Origin: Acidobacteria bacterium SCN 69-37
GTDB taxonomy: Bacteria > Acidobacteriota > Vicinamibacteria > Vicinamibacterales > SCN-69-37
Length of the DNA: 64,000 bases
Direction: 5' to 3'
NCBI GenBank assembly: GCA_001724025.1
Contig: MEDJ01000003.1
Coordinates: forward strand, 21,001 to 85,000
Shown here: positions 47,862 to 57,624 of the stretch, piece after piece
How the letters are laid out: the number at the start of each line of letters is the position of its first letter
How positions within the stretch are numbered: the stretch's first letter is position 1
The notes under the pieces: generated by a model
The model's database searches: none
What the model saw: the letters and a program-made list of their open reading frames with translations, nothing else
What the model was told of the DNA's origin: nothing
Translations under genes and position numbers: made by a program

Positions 47862-49135
47862 GATCGCACGGCTCCCGCCGGCGCGGCGGCCACCACGTCG
47901 GCGGCCGGCGGCAGCGTCCGCGCGCGCCTGGCGAAGAAGCCGGGCATCGGCTCGACGGCCGGCACCGGCTCCCTGGCCAGGCGGCGGAACATGTCGAGGT
48001 ATTTCTGCTCGATGACCGGCCAGCTGTAGTGCTTCCGGAAGAACTCGCGGCCGTTGCGGCCGAGCGGGGCCCCGATCGGACCCGAGGCCTCCAGGTGGAA
48101 CAGGGCCTGGTCGAACTCGTCGAACGACTCGTAGAACAGGCCCGCGTTGCTGCGCAGGCACTGGCCCTTCAGCACGTCGCACCGGCCGTTGGCCAGCACC
48201 GGTTTCCCGAGTGCCCAAGCCTCGAGCGCCACCATCGACAGGCTCTCGTACTGCGACGGCATGATGAGCACGTCGGCGGCCGCCAGCGCGTCGAACTTGT
48301 CCTCGTCGGACAGGAAGCCCAGGTGCCGGATGCGCGGGTGCGCGGGGATCTCGATGACGTTCGAGCCCACCAGCAGCAGATCGAGTCCGTGCGGCCGCTT
48401 CGCCGCGTAGCGCGTGAAATACGTGAACAGTTCCGGGCAGCCCTTGTTCTCGTCGATGCGGCCGATGTAGATCGCGAACGGCCGGCGCGCCTGGAACTTG
48501 CGGCGGAACCGCGACGGCTGCGGGTGATCCGGAATGGCCGAGCCCACGCCCACGACCACGCCGGGGCCCGTGCGGCCGCTGAGGTGTTCGATCAACGCGC
48601 GTTCCTCCGGCGAGTTGTACATCAGCGCGCGCGCCATGCGGAACACCGGACCGAAGATCGACACGCCCAGTGCCGCATCGCGCTCGGCGGTCGGCACCAG
48701 GATCGCCTTGTCCGCGACCGCGCGGCAACCGTGCCACGCGTGGTAGTAGCGGTAGCTGAAGAAGACGAAGAAGTCGAACGCCCCGGCCTGCGCGCGGACG
48801 TAGCGCACCAGGTCCGGGCTCGTCGGTCCCTCGCTGTCGAGCCAGCGCAGTTCGTCGGCCACCGAGTGCCTGGTGTCGAAGACCAGGTGCGACAGCCGGC
48901 CGAACGCGTCGGGACTCCTCGGGTGCGCAACGGGGAACCGGCGCACGCGTACCGAGTTGACCGTGTCCTCACCGGGTGGCAGCTCGTTCCGCCACGTCAC
49001 GTAGTCGCGGGCGCACGTCGTCAGCACTTCGACAGTGGCGTGCTTCGCGAGCCGCTCGGCGATGTACCGCGCGTGCAGTTCGGCGCCGCCGTTGATGTCG
49101 ACGCCGTACCGCTGCACAACGATCGCGATCTTCAC
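47858..49135 (-). CDS. Glycosyltransferase family 4
   Basis: 425 residues, GTG start at 49135 overlapping the upstream stop (GTGA). It resembles the GT4 at 43956 from its first residues (MKIAIVVQRYGVDINGGAELHARYIAERLAKH, CARDYVTWRNELP) through the donor domain (FAIYIGRIDENKGCPELFTYF, MPSQYESLSMVALEAWALGKPVLANGRCDVL). Thus the four-gene set consists of two pairs of GT4 paralogues. The end is an Ala/Pro-rich tail without the charged repeat. Confidence 0.92.
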   Translation of the reverse strand: MKIAIVVQRYGVDINGGAELHARYIAERLAKHATVEVLTTCARDYVTWRNELPPGEDTVNSVRVRRFPVAHPRSPDAFGRLSHLVFDTRHSVADELRWLDSEGPTSPDLVRYVRAQAGAFDFFVFFSYRYYHAWHGCRAVADKAILVPTAERDAALGVSIFGPVFRMARALMYNSPEERALIEHLSGRTGPGVVVGVGSAIPDHPQPSRFRRKFQARRPFAIYIGRIDENKGCPELFTYFTRYAAKRPHGLDLLLVGSNVIEIPAHPRIRHLGFLSDEDKFDALAAADVLIMPSQYESLSMVALEAWALGKPVLANGRCDVLKGQCLRSNAGLFYESFDEFDQALFHLEASGPIGAPLGRNGREFFRKHYSWPVIEQKYLDMFRRLAREPVPAVEPMPGFFARRARTLPPAADVVAAAPAGAVRS

Positions 49136-49977
49136 TGGTCCGCGGGGCCCCGGTCGTCGGTGGTGTCGTCGGCGCCGCGCTCGTCACCGCCCGCCTCGCC
49201 GTCGTCACTGCCGCCCTCGTCACTGTCGCCGGGACGTTCGGCCCAGGTCTGTCCCTGGGCGTCGGCCGCCGTCCCCCCCGGCCGCCTGCGACGACGCCGT
49301 CGGCGACGACGCGCCCCGGTGCCGGCATCGCCGTCGGCTCCCTCGCCCGAGGCCGTTCCGTCGAGTGTCGGCTGTCCCGCACCGGCCGCGGCCGGCGCCT
49401 GCCGGACGACGGGCGTGCGGTACTGCACCACGCCCTCGAGCGCCTTCGCGCGGCGCTCGTCGAAGTCGACCCGGCTCGAGAGCGACTCGACGCGCATCCG
49501 CAGGTTGTGCACTTCGATGCCGAGGCGCGTCACCTCGAGCGTCATGTTGTGCAGCAGTTCGTAGGCCAGCATCTCGCGCTGCTCGACCTGCCGCAGCCGG
49601 TGCTCGGCCTGCGAATTGATGCGCGATTGCAGGTGCAGTGCGGTCGTGATGCGATCGATGTTGACGAAGAGCTTCAGCAGCGGCCGGAACAGGTTCCGGA
49701 TCGTCCGCAGCGGTCCCCTGTGCGTCTCGAAGACCGTGTCGGCTTCGAACTCGTAGTTGGGGGGCGCCGGGCTCTCTTCGACCTTGCGCCGGAAATGCTG
49801 CACCAGGTCGGAGCGCAGCCCCTTCGGATCGAGGAACTGCTCGAGCTTCACCGTGGCCAGCTGCTGCAGTTCGGCCTCGGTGTAGTCGGCGCCACGCTTC
49901 TCGCGGATCCGCGCGCGGATCTGCCGCATGATCTGGTCGACGTCCACCGATTCGGCACGTACGTTGATGTCGGACAT
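49132..49977 (-). CDS. Coiled-coil protein with Arg10 and acidic tail
   Basis: 281 residues. Residues 10-60 are helical and acidic/basic, 95-195 should form coiled coil (LHLQSRINSQAEHRLRQVEQ, LEVTRLGIEVHNLRMRVESL). After residue 200 the protein becomes low complexity: Gly/Ala-rich, then ten consecutive Arg, then a Gly/Asp/Glu-rich end. No signal peptide or membrane helix. The stop overlaps the GT4 start. Similar helical proteins are often next to GT4 genes in acidobacterial and delta-proteobacterial glycan loci; a scaffold role for the glycosyltransferases is inferred from that context only. Confidence 0.75.
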   Translation of the reverse strand: MSDINVRAESVDVDQIMRQIRARIREKRGADYTEAELQQLATVKLEQFLDPKGLRSDLVQHFRRKVEESPAPPNYEFEADTVFETHRGPLRTIRNLFRPLLKLFVNIDRITTALHLQSRINSQAEHRLRQVEQREMLAYELLHNMTLEVTRLGIEVHNLRMRVESLSSRVDFDERRAKALEGVVQYRTPVVRQAPAAAGAGQPTLDGTASGEGADGDAGTGARRRRRRRRRRPGGTAADAQGQTWAERPGDSDEGGSDDGEAGGDERGADDTTDDRGPADQ

Positions 49978-50036
49978 ACGAAGTTACTCTCGACGCCGGC
50001 CGGTCCGGCAATGGGACGGCCCGGCGACAGACAGGA

Positions 50037-50984
50037 TCAGCCGCCCGGAAACAGGCGCGGTCCGTAGACCAGCGCGATCACCGCGAGTCCCCAGAGGGCC
50101 ACACAGACCAGCAGCGGACGGTCCGCCAGCAGCATCTCCGAGGGATTGCCGCCACCGTCGCGCCGGTGTACCAGATACAGATATCGAAAAATGCCGTACA
50201 GCGGAAACGGCAGCGTCCAGACCAGCCGGTCCGTCCCGAATCGTGTCACCGTTTCATCGTCAATCGTGTAGAGCGCATAGGCGATCAGCGTCGACGCCGT
50301 GACGACGCCGATCATCTGATCGAGCAGGTGCGGCGAGTACTCGGCCAGGCTGGGCCGGTGGTGCCGGGCGCCGTCGGCCAGGCTCGTCAGTTCCGCCCGT
50401 CGCTTGCTGAGCGCCAGGAAGAGGGCGAGCAGCAGGGCGAGCAGCAGCAGCCACGGGCTCATCCGGACGTCGACGGCCACGGCGCCGCCCCACGCGCGCA
50501 GGACGAACCCGAGCGACAGGGTGAGCACGTCGAGGATCACCTGGTGCTTGAGCCAGACCGAGTAGAGCACCAGCAGGCCGAGATAGCTGATGCCCGCCAG
50601 CCCGAAGGCGGGAGACACCCCGAACGCGGCGCCGAGCGAGACGACGCTCAGGCCGGCTGCCAGCGCCAGCGCCTGTGGAATGGACACCGCTCCCGAGGCA
50701 ATGGGCCGGTGCGACTTGGTCGGGTGATGTCTGTCGGCGTCCCGATCGCGGATGTCGTTGACGAGATAGACCACGCCCGACAGCAAACAGAAGACCCCGA
50801 ACGCGATCAGCGCGTGCGCGACCGCCGTGGGATCGAGCAGGCGTTCGCCGAAGATCAGGCCGGCGAATACGATCAGGTTCTTGGTCCACTGGCGCGGTCG
50901 CAGGGCGAGCACCAGCGACCACGCCAGCGGGCGTGTGAGGCGACTGCCATCCGGGTTCGGATACGCCGTGGGGGTGGACGGCAC
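50037..50984 (-). CDS. Decaprenyl-phosphate phosphoribosyltransferase-type UbiA prenyltransferase
   Basis: 315 residues, nine predicted membrane helices. The first Asp motif is NDIRDRDADRHHPTKSHRPIASG (about 78-100), typical of DPPR synthases (UbiA superfamily) that attach phosphoribose from PRPP to polyprenyl phosphate, the route to decaprenyl-phospho-arabinose. LRPRQWTKNLIVFAGL at the start also matches. It sits at the head of the GT4 cluster, 59 bp before the coiled-coil gene, which suggests a pentose-containing lipid-linked glycan. The epimerase partner is not in the window. Confidence 0.88.
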   Translation of the reverse strand: MPSTPTAYPNPDGSRLTRPLAWSLVLALRPRQWTKNLIVFAGLIFGERLLDPTAVAHALIAFGVFCLLSGVVYLVNDIRDRDADRHHPTKSHRPIASGAVSIPQALALAAGLSVVSLGAAFGVSPAFGLAGISYLGLLVLYSVWLKHQVILDVLTLSLGFVLRAWGGAVAVDVRMSPWLLLLALLLALFLALSKRRAELTSLADGARHHRPSLAEYSPHLLDQMIGVVTASTLIAYALYTIDDETVTRFGTDRLVWTLPFPLYGIFRYLYLVHRRDGGGNPSEMLLADRPLLVCVALWGLAVIALVYGPRLFPGG

Positions 50985-51027
50985 GGATATCGAGCCACGT
51001 CGGGCGGACCTGGCCGCCCAGGACCGC

Positions 51028-51369
51028 CTACCGCGTGAAGCTCTTCAACGCTTCGTCTTCGGTGTCGAACGTCTCGAAGACGGTCAGCAGCTTGGTGATC
51101 GAGAGCAGATCCTCGATGCGCTTGGTCAGGTTCACCAGCTTGAGCTGGCCGCCCTGACGGCTGACGGTCGTATAGGTCCGGACGACCTCGCCGAGACCGG
51201 CGCTGTCGATGTAGGGCACGCCCTCGAGGTTCAGCAGGATCTGCCGGCGGTTCTGGAGCGTGAGGGAGTTGATCTTGTCCTTGAGGGCTTCGTCACCTTC
51301 GCCGAGCGTGATCTTGCCCTTCAGGTCGAGAATCGTCACATCACCGACGACTCGTTCCTCGATCTGCAT
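51028..51369 (-). CDS. STAS domain anti-sigma factor antagonist
   Basis: 113 residues, a single STAS domain of the SpoIIAA type: TILDLKGKITLGEGDEALKD, ILLNLEGVPYIDSAGLGEVVRTY with the phosphorylatable Ser at 56, and LVNLTKRIEDLLSITKLLTVF. The start at 51369 has AAGGAG upstream. In the family, a Ser kinase phosphorylates this residue to control release of a sigma factor. No kinase or sigma gene is adjacent. It precedes the UbiA-type gene by 43 bp and may be in its transcript. Confidence 0.92.
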   Translation of the reverse strand: MQIEERVVGDVTILDLKGKITLGEGDEALKDKINSLTLQNRRQILLNLEGVPYIDSAGLGEVVRTYTTVSRQGGQLKLVNLTKRIEDLLSITKLLTVFETFDTEDEALKSFTR

Positions 51370-51530
51370 GCGGAACTCCTTGCGGGACGGCCTTCCGGCG
51401 GTCCTGCCGAATCGTGTCCCCGGTCCCGGTGCCGTATCCAGCGATCCGGACACCACGAGACCGCGTCGTTGAACACGGGAAAATCGCCACAAGTCTAGGA
51501 GGTCGCGGGATTTTCCACAAGGGCTTCATG

Positions 51531-51570
51531 AAAAAGCCACGAGGCACGCGTTCCCGCGCACCTCGTGGCC
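51531..51570 (-). terminator. Rho-independent terminator of rpsU
   Basis: On the minus strand GCCACGAGG pairs with CCTCGTGGC across a GC-rich loop, followed by five T. Located 62 bp after the rpsU stop. The strongest terminator in the window. Confidence 0.85.
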
Positions 51571-51631
51571 TGGGGGCGACTCCTGTCTGCCGGCTTCCGT
51601 CTCCCGGAAGTCGGTAGCCGGTAGACGACGA

Positions 51632-51829
51632 TCAGTCTGTTTCCCGACGCTGCTTCTTGCGGGAGCGCTTGCGCGCCAGCGCCTGCTTGGCGCGACGCTT
51701 GTCGCCGGGCTTGAGGTAGAACGAGTGTTTCTTGATGTCCTTGATGATGTCTTCCTGCTGCACTTTCCGCTTGAAGCGGCGAAGCGCGCTCTCGATCGAC
51801 TCGCCTTCCTGAATCTTGACTTCGGCCAC
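51632..51829 (-). CDS. rpsU: 30S ribosomal protein S21
   Basis: 65 residues: VAEVKIQEGESIESALRRF, KRKVQQEDIIKDIKKHSFYL, KPGDKRRAKQALARKRSRKK. Component of the small subunit near the 3' end of 16S rRNA, involved in initiation. Start GTG 51829 is preferred because AGGGGG lies about 8 bases upstream; the GTG at 51838 would touch the ribosome site. Larger upstream extensions run antisense into purD and are rejected. Followed by a strong terminator. Confidence 0.95.
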   Translation of the reverse strand: MAEVKIQEGESIESALRRFKRKVQQEDIIKDIKKHSFYLKPGDKRRAKQALARKRSRKKQRRETD

Positions 51830-51922
51830 GGTGAACACCCCCTCTCTGGTCGGAGTCCGGCCGGCGGCCCGGAGGGCCAGCGGCCAGCAAGGTAGCGTAA
51901 CACGTCGTCCGGACCTCACGTA

Positions 51923-51928
51923 TAGAAT
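51923..51928 (+). promoter_or_regulatory. -10 box of a probable leaderless purD transcript
   Basis: TAGAAT seven bases before the purD GTG; ATAGAATCG, two bases, CGCGTG is also found at the gene starting 26485. No ribosome-binding site. The protein starts exactly where PurD normally does (VKILVLGAGAREHAL), which supports the start and the leaderless reading. Confidence 0.6.
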
Positions 51929-51935
51929 CGTCCGC

Positions 51936-53219
51936 GTGAAAATCCTGGTGCTTGGTGCAGGGGCGCGAGAACACGCCCTGGTCTGGCGACTGGCCGCCGA
52001 TCCCGACGTGACGGCCGTCGTGGCCGCCCCCGGCAACCCCGGCATCGCCGGACAGGCCCGGACGCGGCCCGTGGACCTGACCAGGCCGGCCGAGGTCCTG
52101 GCCCTGGCTCGATCAGAGGCCGTCGATCTGACCGTCGTCGGCCCGGAAGCCCCTCTGGAACTTGGACTTGCGGACGTCTTCCGCCAGGAGGGCCTGCCGA
52201 TCGTCGGGCCCGGGCGGCTCGGGGCGGCCCTCGAGTGCTCGAAGGTCCACTCCAAGCGGTTCATGGCCCGGCAGGGGATTCCGACGGCCAGATTTGCCGT
52301 GTGCGACACCCTCGACGCGGCCCTGGCCGAGGTGGCGGCCCACCCCTTTGATGCGCCCCTGGTCATCAAGGCCGACGGCCTGGCAGCGGGCAAGGGCGTG
52401 GTCATTGCCGACACCCGCGAGGCAGCCGAGGCGGCCGTGCGCGCGGCCATGGTCGACGGGGCCTTCGGAACCGCAGGCAGCCGCCTGGTCATCGAGGCGT
52501 GCCTGACCGGGCCGGAAGTCTCGGCGTTCTATCTCTGCGACGGCCACCGCGCCATCGACCTGTCGACGGCCCAGGATCACAAGCGCATCTTCGATGACGA
52601 CCGCGGGCCCAATACGGGCGGGATGGGCGCCTTCTCGCCCAGCCCGCTGGTCACGCCCGACCTGGCGGCCTTCACCCGGGCGCGCGTCGTCGAGCCCGTG
52701 CTGGCGGGCATGCGCGAGGCCGGGGAACCGTATATCGGGTTCCTCTACGTGAGCCTGATGCTGACGGAGACGGGGCCGCAGGTGATCGAGTTCAACGTCC
52801 GCTTCGGCGATCCGGAGGCGCAGGTCGTGCTGCCGCGCCTCGACGGTCCGTTCGCGCGCACGCTGCTGGCGGCGGCCGAGGGACGACTCGAGGACGACGC
52901 GCTCACGAGTGCGCCCGATTGCTGCGTGGGCGTGGTCCTGGCCTCGCGCGGGTACCCGGCGTCGTTCGATCCCGGCCGCGCGATCGAGGGGCTCGAGGCC
53001 GCGGGCCAGGCGCCGGGCGCGCTCGTGTTCCATGCCGGCACGCGCGAGCGCGACGGGCAGGTCGTGACCGCCGGGGGGCGTGTGCTGACGGTGGTCGGTC
53101 GGGCGCCGACGTTTGCCGACGCGATGGCGAGAGCCTACGCGGCCGTCGATCGGGTGCGGTTCGAGGGGATGCAGTACCGCCGCGACATCGGTCGCAAGGC
53201 GCTCACACGGGTCACGTGA
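51936..53219 (+). CDS. purD: Phosphoribosylamine-glycine ligase
   Basis: 427 residues from GTG 51936. It joins glycine to phosphoribosylamine with ATP (step 2 of purine synthesis). KILVLGAGAREHALVW, GPEAPLELGLADVF and the ATP-grasp GLAAGKGVVIADTREAA are present, as are LSTAQDHKRIFDDDRGPNTGGMGAFSPSP and EFNVRFGDPEAQVVLPRL (Mg site). An upstream in-frame extension to 51816 runs over rpsU's start region and is not credible. It opens the purine locus; purE follows after 56 bp. Confidence 0.96.
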   Translation: MKILVLGAGAREHALVWRLAADPDVTAVVAAPGNPGIAGQARTRPVDLTRPAEVLALARSEAVDLTVVGPEAPLELGLADVFRQEGLPIVGPGRLGAALECSKVHSKRFMARQGIPTARFAVCDTLDAALAEVAAHPFDAPLVIKADGLAAGKGVVIADTREAAEAAVRAAMVDGAFGTAGSRLVIEACLTGPEVSAFYLCDGHRAIDLSTAQDHKRIFDDDRGPNTGGMGAFSPSPLVTPDLAAFTRARVVEPVLAGMREAGEPYIGFLYVSLMLTETGPQVIEFNVRFGDPEAQVVLPRLDGPFARTLLAAAEGRLEDDALTSAPDCCVGVVLASRGYPASFDPGRAIEGLEAAGQAPGALVFHAGTRERDGQVVTAGGRVLTVVGRAPTFADAMARAYAAVDRVRFEGMQYRRDIGRKALTRVT

Positions 53220-53275
53220 GTGATCAATGCAGTGAATGGAGCACCGCGGCCTCAGGCCCGGTGAACACAGACGAG

Positions 53276-53770
53276 ATGACACAAGTCCTGATTCTGATGG
53301 GGTCTGATTCGGACGCGCCCGTGATGCGCGCGGCCGGTGACGTATTGAACGAACTGGGTGTGACCTGGGAGATGACGGTGGCCTCGGCGCACCGGTCGCC
53401 GGCGCGCGTCACGCGTCTCGTGAGCGACGCGCCCGCGCGCGGCGTACGCGTGTTCATCGTCGGTGCCGGCGCGGCCGCGCACCTGGCCGGCGTGGTGGCC
53501 GCGCACACGAGCCTGCCCGTGATCGGCGTGCCGATCGATTCATCGGCCCTCAAGGGGCTCGACGCCCTGTTGTCGACCGTGCAGATGCCGCCCGGCGTGC
53601 CCGTGGCCACGGTGGCCATCGGCAAGCCCGGCGCCACGAACGCCGGCGTGCTCGCGGCCCAGATGATCGCTCTGGCCGATCCGGCGCTCGCCGAACGCGT
53701 GGTGACCTACAAGCAGCGGCTCGCCGAGAAGGTGGAAGCGGCCGCGAGTCGCCTCGCGGCCGAATCGTAG
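53276..53770 (+). CDS. purE: N5-carboxyaminoimidazole ribonucleotide mutase
   Basis: 164 residues. It moves the carboxylate of N5-CAIR to C4 to give CAIR. Motifs: LILMGSDSDAPVM, VASAHRSPARV (active His), GAGAAAHLAGVVAAHTSLPVIGVPI and GKPGATNAGVLAAQ. The ATG at 53276 gives the usual start; an in-frame GTG at 53261 is possible. Since purK is absent here, N5-CAIR must come from elsewhere. The stop TAG lies in the left arm of the perfect 28-bp palindrome. Confidence 0.94.
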   Translation: MTQVLILMGSDSDAPVMRAAGDVLNELGVTWEMTVASAHRSPARVTRLVSDAPARGVRVFIVGAGAAAHLAGVVAAHTSLPVIGVPIDSSALKGLDALLSTVQMPPGVPVATVAIGKPGATNAGVLAAQMIALADPALAERVVTYKQRLAEKVEAAASRLAAES

Positions 53771-53790
53771 GGGCGACGCATGCGTCGCCC

Positions 53791-53794
<4 letters not shown>
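53767..53794. repeat. Perfect 28-bp palindrome (family B) with both convergent stop codons
   Basis: GTAGGGGCGACGCA joined to TGCGTCGCCCCTAC, identical to the copy at 34841. TAG at 53768-53770 ends purE; the inverse TAG at 53791-53793 ends rlmN. The two genes thus share one symmetric end module, which probably also terminates or protects both mRNAs. No T-run. Confidence 0.9.
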
Positions 53795-54879
<1,085 letters not shown>

Positions 54880-55024
54880 GGCGGCGTTTCTGTCAGCAGT
54901 GGAAAAGGGACAGGCGAGCATGGTAACATCGTTGCTTGGCTGGATGTCTGTAAAGTCAATCCTGTGAATCAGTTACAAGATACACGCGGCGTGCGGCCCG
55001 CGCGCGCCGTTTCGGGGATCTCCC

Positions 55025-56281
55025 GTGGTCGTCGCTGAGACCCTGCCATCGGGCCTGCGCCTGGTCACCGAGTCCATGTCGCACGTCCGGTCGGTGACGG
55101 TCGGCGTGTGGCTCACGCGCGGATCGCGGCACGAGTCGGACGCGCAGGCCGGCGTGGCGCACTTCGTCGAACACATGCTCTTCAAGGGCACCACGAGCCG
55201 GTCGGCCAGGGCGATTGCCGAGACGATCGACTCGGTCGGCGGCCAGCTCGACGCGTTCACCGCGAAGGAGTATGCCGGCTACTACATCAAGGTGCTCGAC
55301 GAGCACCTGCCGCTGGCGCTCGATCTGCTCGCCGACATGGTGATGCGGCCGGCGCTCGCGCCGCCCGACATCGAGCGCGAGCAGGGCGTCATCCTCGAAG
55401 AGATCAAGATGGTCGAGGACGCGCCCGACGATCTGGTGCACGAGGAATTCGTGCAGCAGTTCTGGCATCGGCATCCGCTCGGCCGGCCGATTCTCGGCAC
55501 CCCCGACACCGTCAGGTCGCTCACCGCGCCGATCCTGCGCGACTATTTCGAACGCACGTACCTCGCCCCGAACCTGGTGATCACGGCGGCCGGGCACCTC
55601 GACCACGATCGGGTGCGCGATCTCGCCGCGCGGGCGTTCGCGGATCTGTCCACCGTGGCGGGTCGGGTCGACGAGGTGCCGCCGGCGGTGCGTCCCGGGC
55701 TGATCGTGCGCGAGAAGGACATCGAGCAGAGCCACGTCTGTCTCGGCACGGCGGCCTATCCGCAGGCGCACGCCGACAGGCACGCGACGTTCGTGCTGAA
55801 CACGATGCTCGGTGGATCGATGAGTTCGCGCCTGTTCCAGCACATCCGCGAGGATCGCGGGCTGGCCTACGCGGTCTGGAGCAGCCTGATCACGTACAGC
55901 GACGCCGGGGCGCTGACGATTTATGCCGGCTGCGCGGTGGACCGCGTGCACGAAGTGATCGACCTGACGCTCGCCGAACTGGCGACGCTGCGCGACGTGC
56001 CTGTCGACGCCGACGAACTGCAGCGCGCCAAGGATCACCTGAAGGGCAACCTGATGCTCAGCCTCGAGAACACGTCGAGTCGCATGACGCAGCTGGCCCG
56101 GCAGGAGCTGACGTTCGGGCGGCAGTTCTCGCTCGACGAGATGCTCCGGGCGATCGAGGCCGTGACGGCCGACGACGTGCTGCGTGTCTCGCGCGATCTG
56201 TTCCGCGACGGCGCCGCCGTTGCCACTGTCGTCGGTCCCGCCCTGCCGCGGGCCCTGACGATGGACGATTTGAAGGTGTAG
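55025..56281 (+). CDS. M16 zinc peptidase (processing-peptidase type)
   Basis: 418 residues from GTG 55025. The inverted zinc motif is HFVEH (H46, E49, H50) in AGVAHFVEHMLFKGT. Also typical are GGQLDAFTAKEYAGYYIKVL, EIKMVEDAPDDLVHEEFVQQFW and the C-terminal GGSMSSRLFQHIREDRGLAYAVWS. Single-domain-pair length of about 420 matches PqqL/YmxG-type peptidases. No signal peptide, so cytoplasmic. purB follows 3 bp after its stop; M16 genes beside purine genes are not functionally explained. Confidence 0.93.
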   Translation: MVVAETLPSGLRLVTESMSHVRSVTVGVWLTRGSRHESDAQAGVAHFVEHMLFKGTTSRSARAIAETIDSVGGQLDAFTAKEYAGYYIKVLDEHLPLALDLLADMVMRPALAPPDIEREQGVILEEIKMVEDAPDDLVHEEFVQQFWHRHPLGRPILGTPDTVRSLTAPILRDYFERTYLAPNLVITAAGHLDHDRVRDLAARAFADLSTVAGRVDEVPPAVRPGLIVREKDIEQSHVCLGTAAYPQAHADRHATFVLNTMLGGSMSSRLFQHIREDRGLAYAVWSSLITYSDAGALTIYAGCAVDRVHEVIDLTLAELATLRDVPVDADELQRAKDHLKGNLMLSLENTSSRMTQLARQELTFGRQFSLDEMLRAIEAVTADDVLRVSRDLFRDGAAVATVVGPALPRALTMDDLKV

Positions 56282-56284
56282 CCG

Positions 56285-57577
56285 ATGATTCCGCGGTATA
56301 CGGGCAAGGAGATGGGCGCGATCTGGACCGAGACGCGCCGGTACGAAGCGTGGCTCGAGGTCGAGCTGGCGGTGACCGATGCGCTGGCCGACGCCGGTGT
56401 GGTGCCGGCCGGCGACGCGCGCACGCTGCGTGAGCGCGCGGCGTTCGACGTGGCGCGCATCGAGGAGATCGAGCAGACGACGCAGCACGACGTGATCGCG
56501 TTCACGACCGCCGTGGCCGAGAAGGCGGGGCCGTCGGCCCGGTGGCTGCACTTCGGGCTGACGTCCTCGGACGTGCTCGACACCGCGCTGGCGCTGCAGA
56601 TGCGCGCGGCGTGCGATTTGATTCTCTCGCGCGTCGACGACCTGCTCGCCGCCGTGCGCACGCGCGCCCAGGAGCACCGCGACACGCCGATGATCGGCCG
56701 CACGCACGGCGTGCACGCCGAGCCGATGACGTTCGGGGTGAAGCTGGCGCTCTGGTACGCCGAGCTGCAGCGGGGCCGGACGCGGGTCGTGCGCGCCCGC
56801 GAAGCGGTGGCGGTCGGCAAGATCTCCGGCGCGGTCGGGATGTTCGCGCATCTCGATCCGTCGATCGAAGAGGCCGTCTGCCGCACGCTCGGGCTCGAGC
56901 CCGCGCCGGTGTCGTCGCAGGTCATCCAGCGCGATCGGCACGCCGAACTGCTGTCGGCGCTGGCCATCCTGGCGGCCACGCTCGAGAAGTGCGCGCTCGA
57001 GATCCGCGGGTTGCAGAAGACCGAGATCGGCGAAGTCGAGGAGCCGTTCGGCCGTGGCCAGAAGGGGTCGTCGGCCATGCCGCACAAGCGCAACCCGATT
57101 GGCTGCGAGCAGATCGTCGGGCTGGCGCGGCTGATCCGCGGCAACGCGATGGCCGCCATGGAGAACGTGGCGCTCTGGCACGAGCGCGACATCTCGCACT
57201 CGTCGGTCGAGCGCGTCATCCTGCCCGACAGTTTCATCGCCGTCGATCACATGCTGCGCCGCTTTACCCGCATCGTCAGCGGCATGGTGGTGTATCCGGA
57301 ACGGATGCGCGAGAACCTCGGGCGATCGCGCGGTGTGGTGTTTTCCGGCAGCGTGCTGCTCGAGCTGGCGCGGCGGGGGATTTCGCGCGAGCAGGCGTAC
57401 GAGTGGGTCCAGCGGAATGCGATGCGGTCGTTCCACGAGCAGCGCGACTTCAAGCAGCTGCTGCTCGACGATCCGGACGTGGCCGCGGTGGTGGGGCGCG
57501 AGGTGATCGACGAGGCGTTCGATCTGGGGACGCAGCTCGGGCACGCGCGGACGATCTTCGAGAGGGTCTTCCGGTAG
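56285..57577 (+). CDS. purB: Adenylosuccinate lyase
   Basis: 430 residues. It cleaves SAICAR and adenylosuccinate, releasing fumarate. Motifs: [34 protein letters not shown] (acid/base His), and the flexible loop [26 protein letters not shown]. The short Asp/fumarase superfamily form. Starts ATG 3 bp after the peptidase stop, with which it is coupled. The stop TAG falls in a GGTAGTC heptamer run. purF follows 47 bp later. Confidence 0.96.
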   Translation: MIPRYTGKEMGAIWTETRRYEAWLEVELAVTDALADAGVVPAGDARTLRERAAFDVARIEEIEQTTQHDVIAFTTAVAEKAGPSARWLHFGLTSSDVLDTALALQMRAACDLILSRVDDLLAAVRTRAQEHRDTPMIGRTHGVHAEPMTFGVKLALWYAELQRGRTRVVRAREAVAVGKISGAVGMFAHLDPSIEEAVCRTLGLEPAPVSSQVIQRDRHAELLSALAILAATLEKCALEIRGLQKTEIGEVEEPFGRGQKGSSAMPHKRNPIGCEQIVGLARLIRGNAMAAMENVALWHERDISHSSVERVILPDSFIAVDHMLRRFTRIVSGMVVYPERMRENLGRSRGVVFSGSVLLELARRGISREQAYEWVQRNAMRSFHEQRDFKQLLLDDPDVAAVVGREVIDEAFDLGTQLGHARTIFERVFR

Positions 57578-57612
57578 TCGGTAGTCGACAATCGGCCACC
57601 GGCAGTCGAATC
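57573..57612. repeat. GGTAGTC heptamer run between purB and purF
   Basis: GGTAGTC GGTAGTC then degenerate units (GACAATC GGCCACC GGCAGTC). Includes the purB stop codon. Same style as 18025 and 36388. Confidence 0.6.
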
Positions 57613-57624
57613 AAGGACACAGCC

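Noticed and set aside
51632..52492. A long minus-strand protein fused to S21
   Set aside because: The extension is antisense to purD; S21 has its own GTG with a ribosome-binding site.
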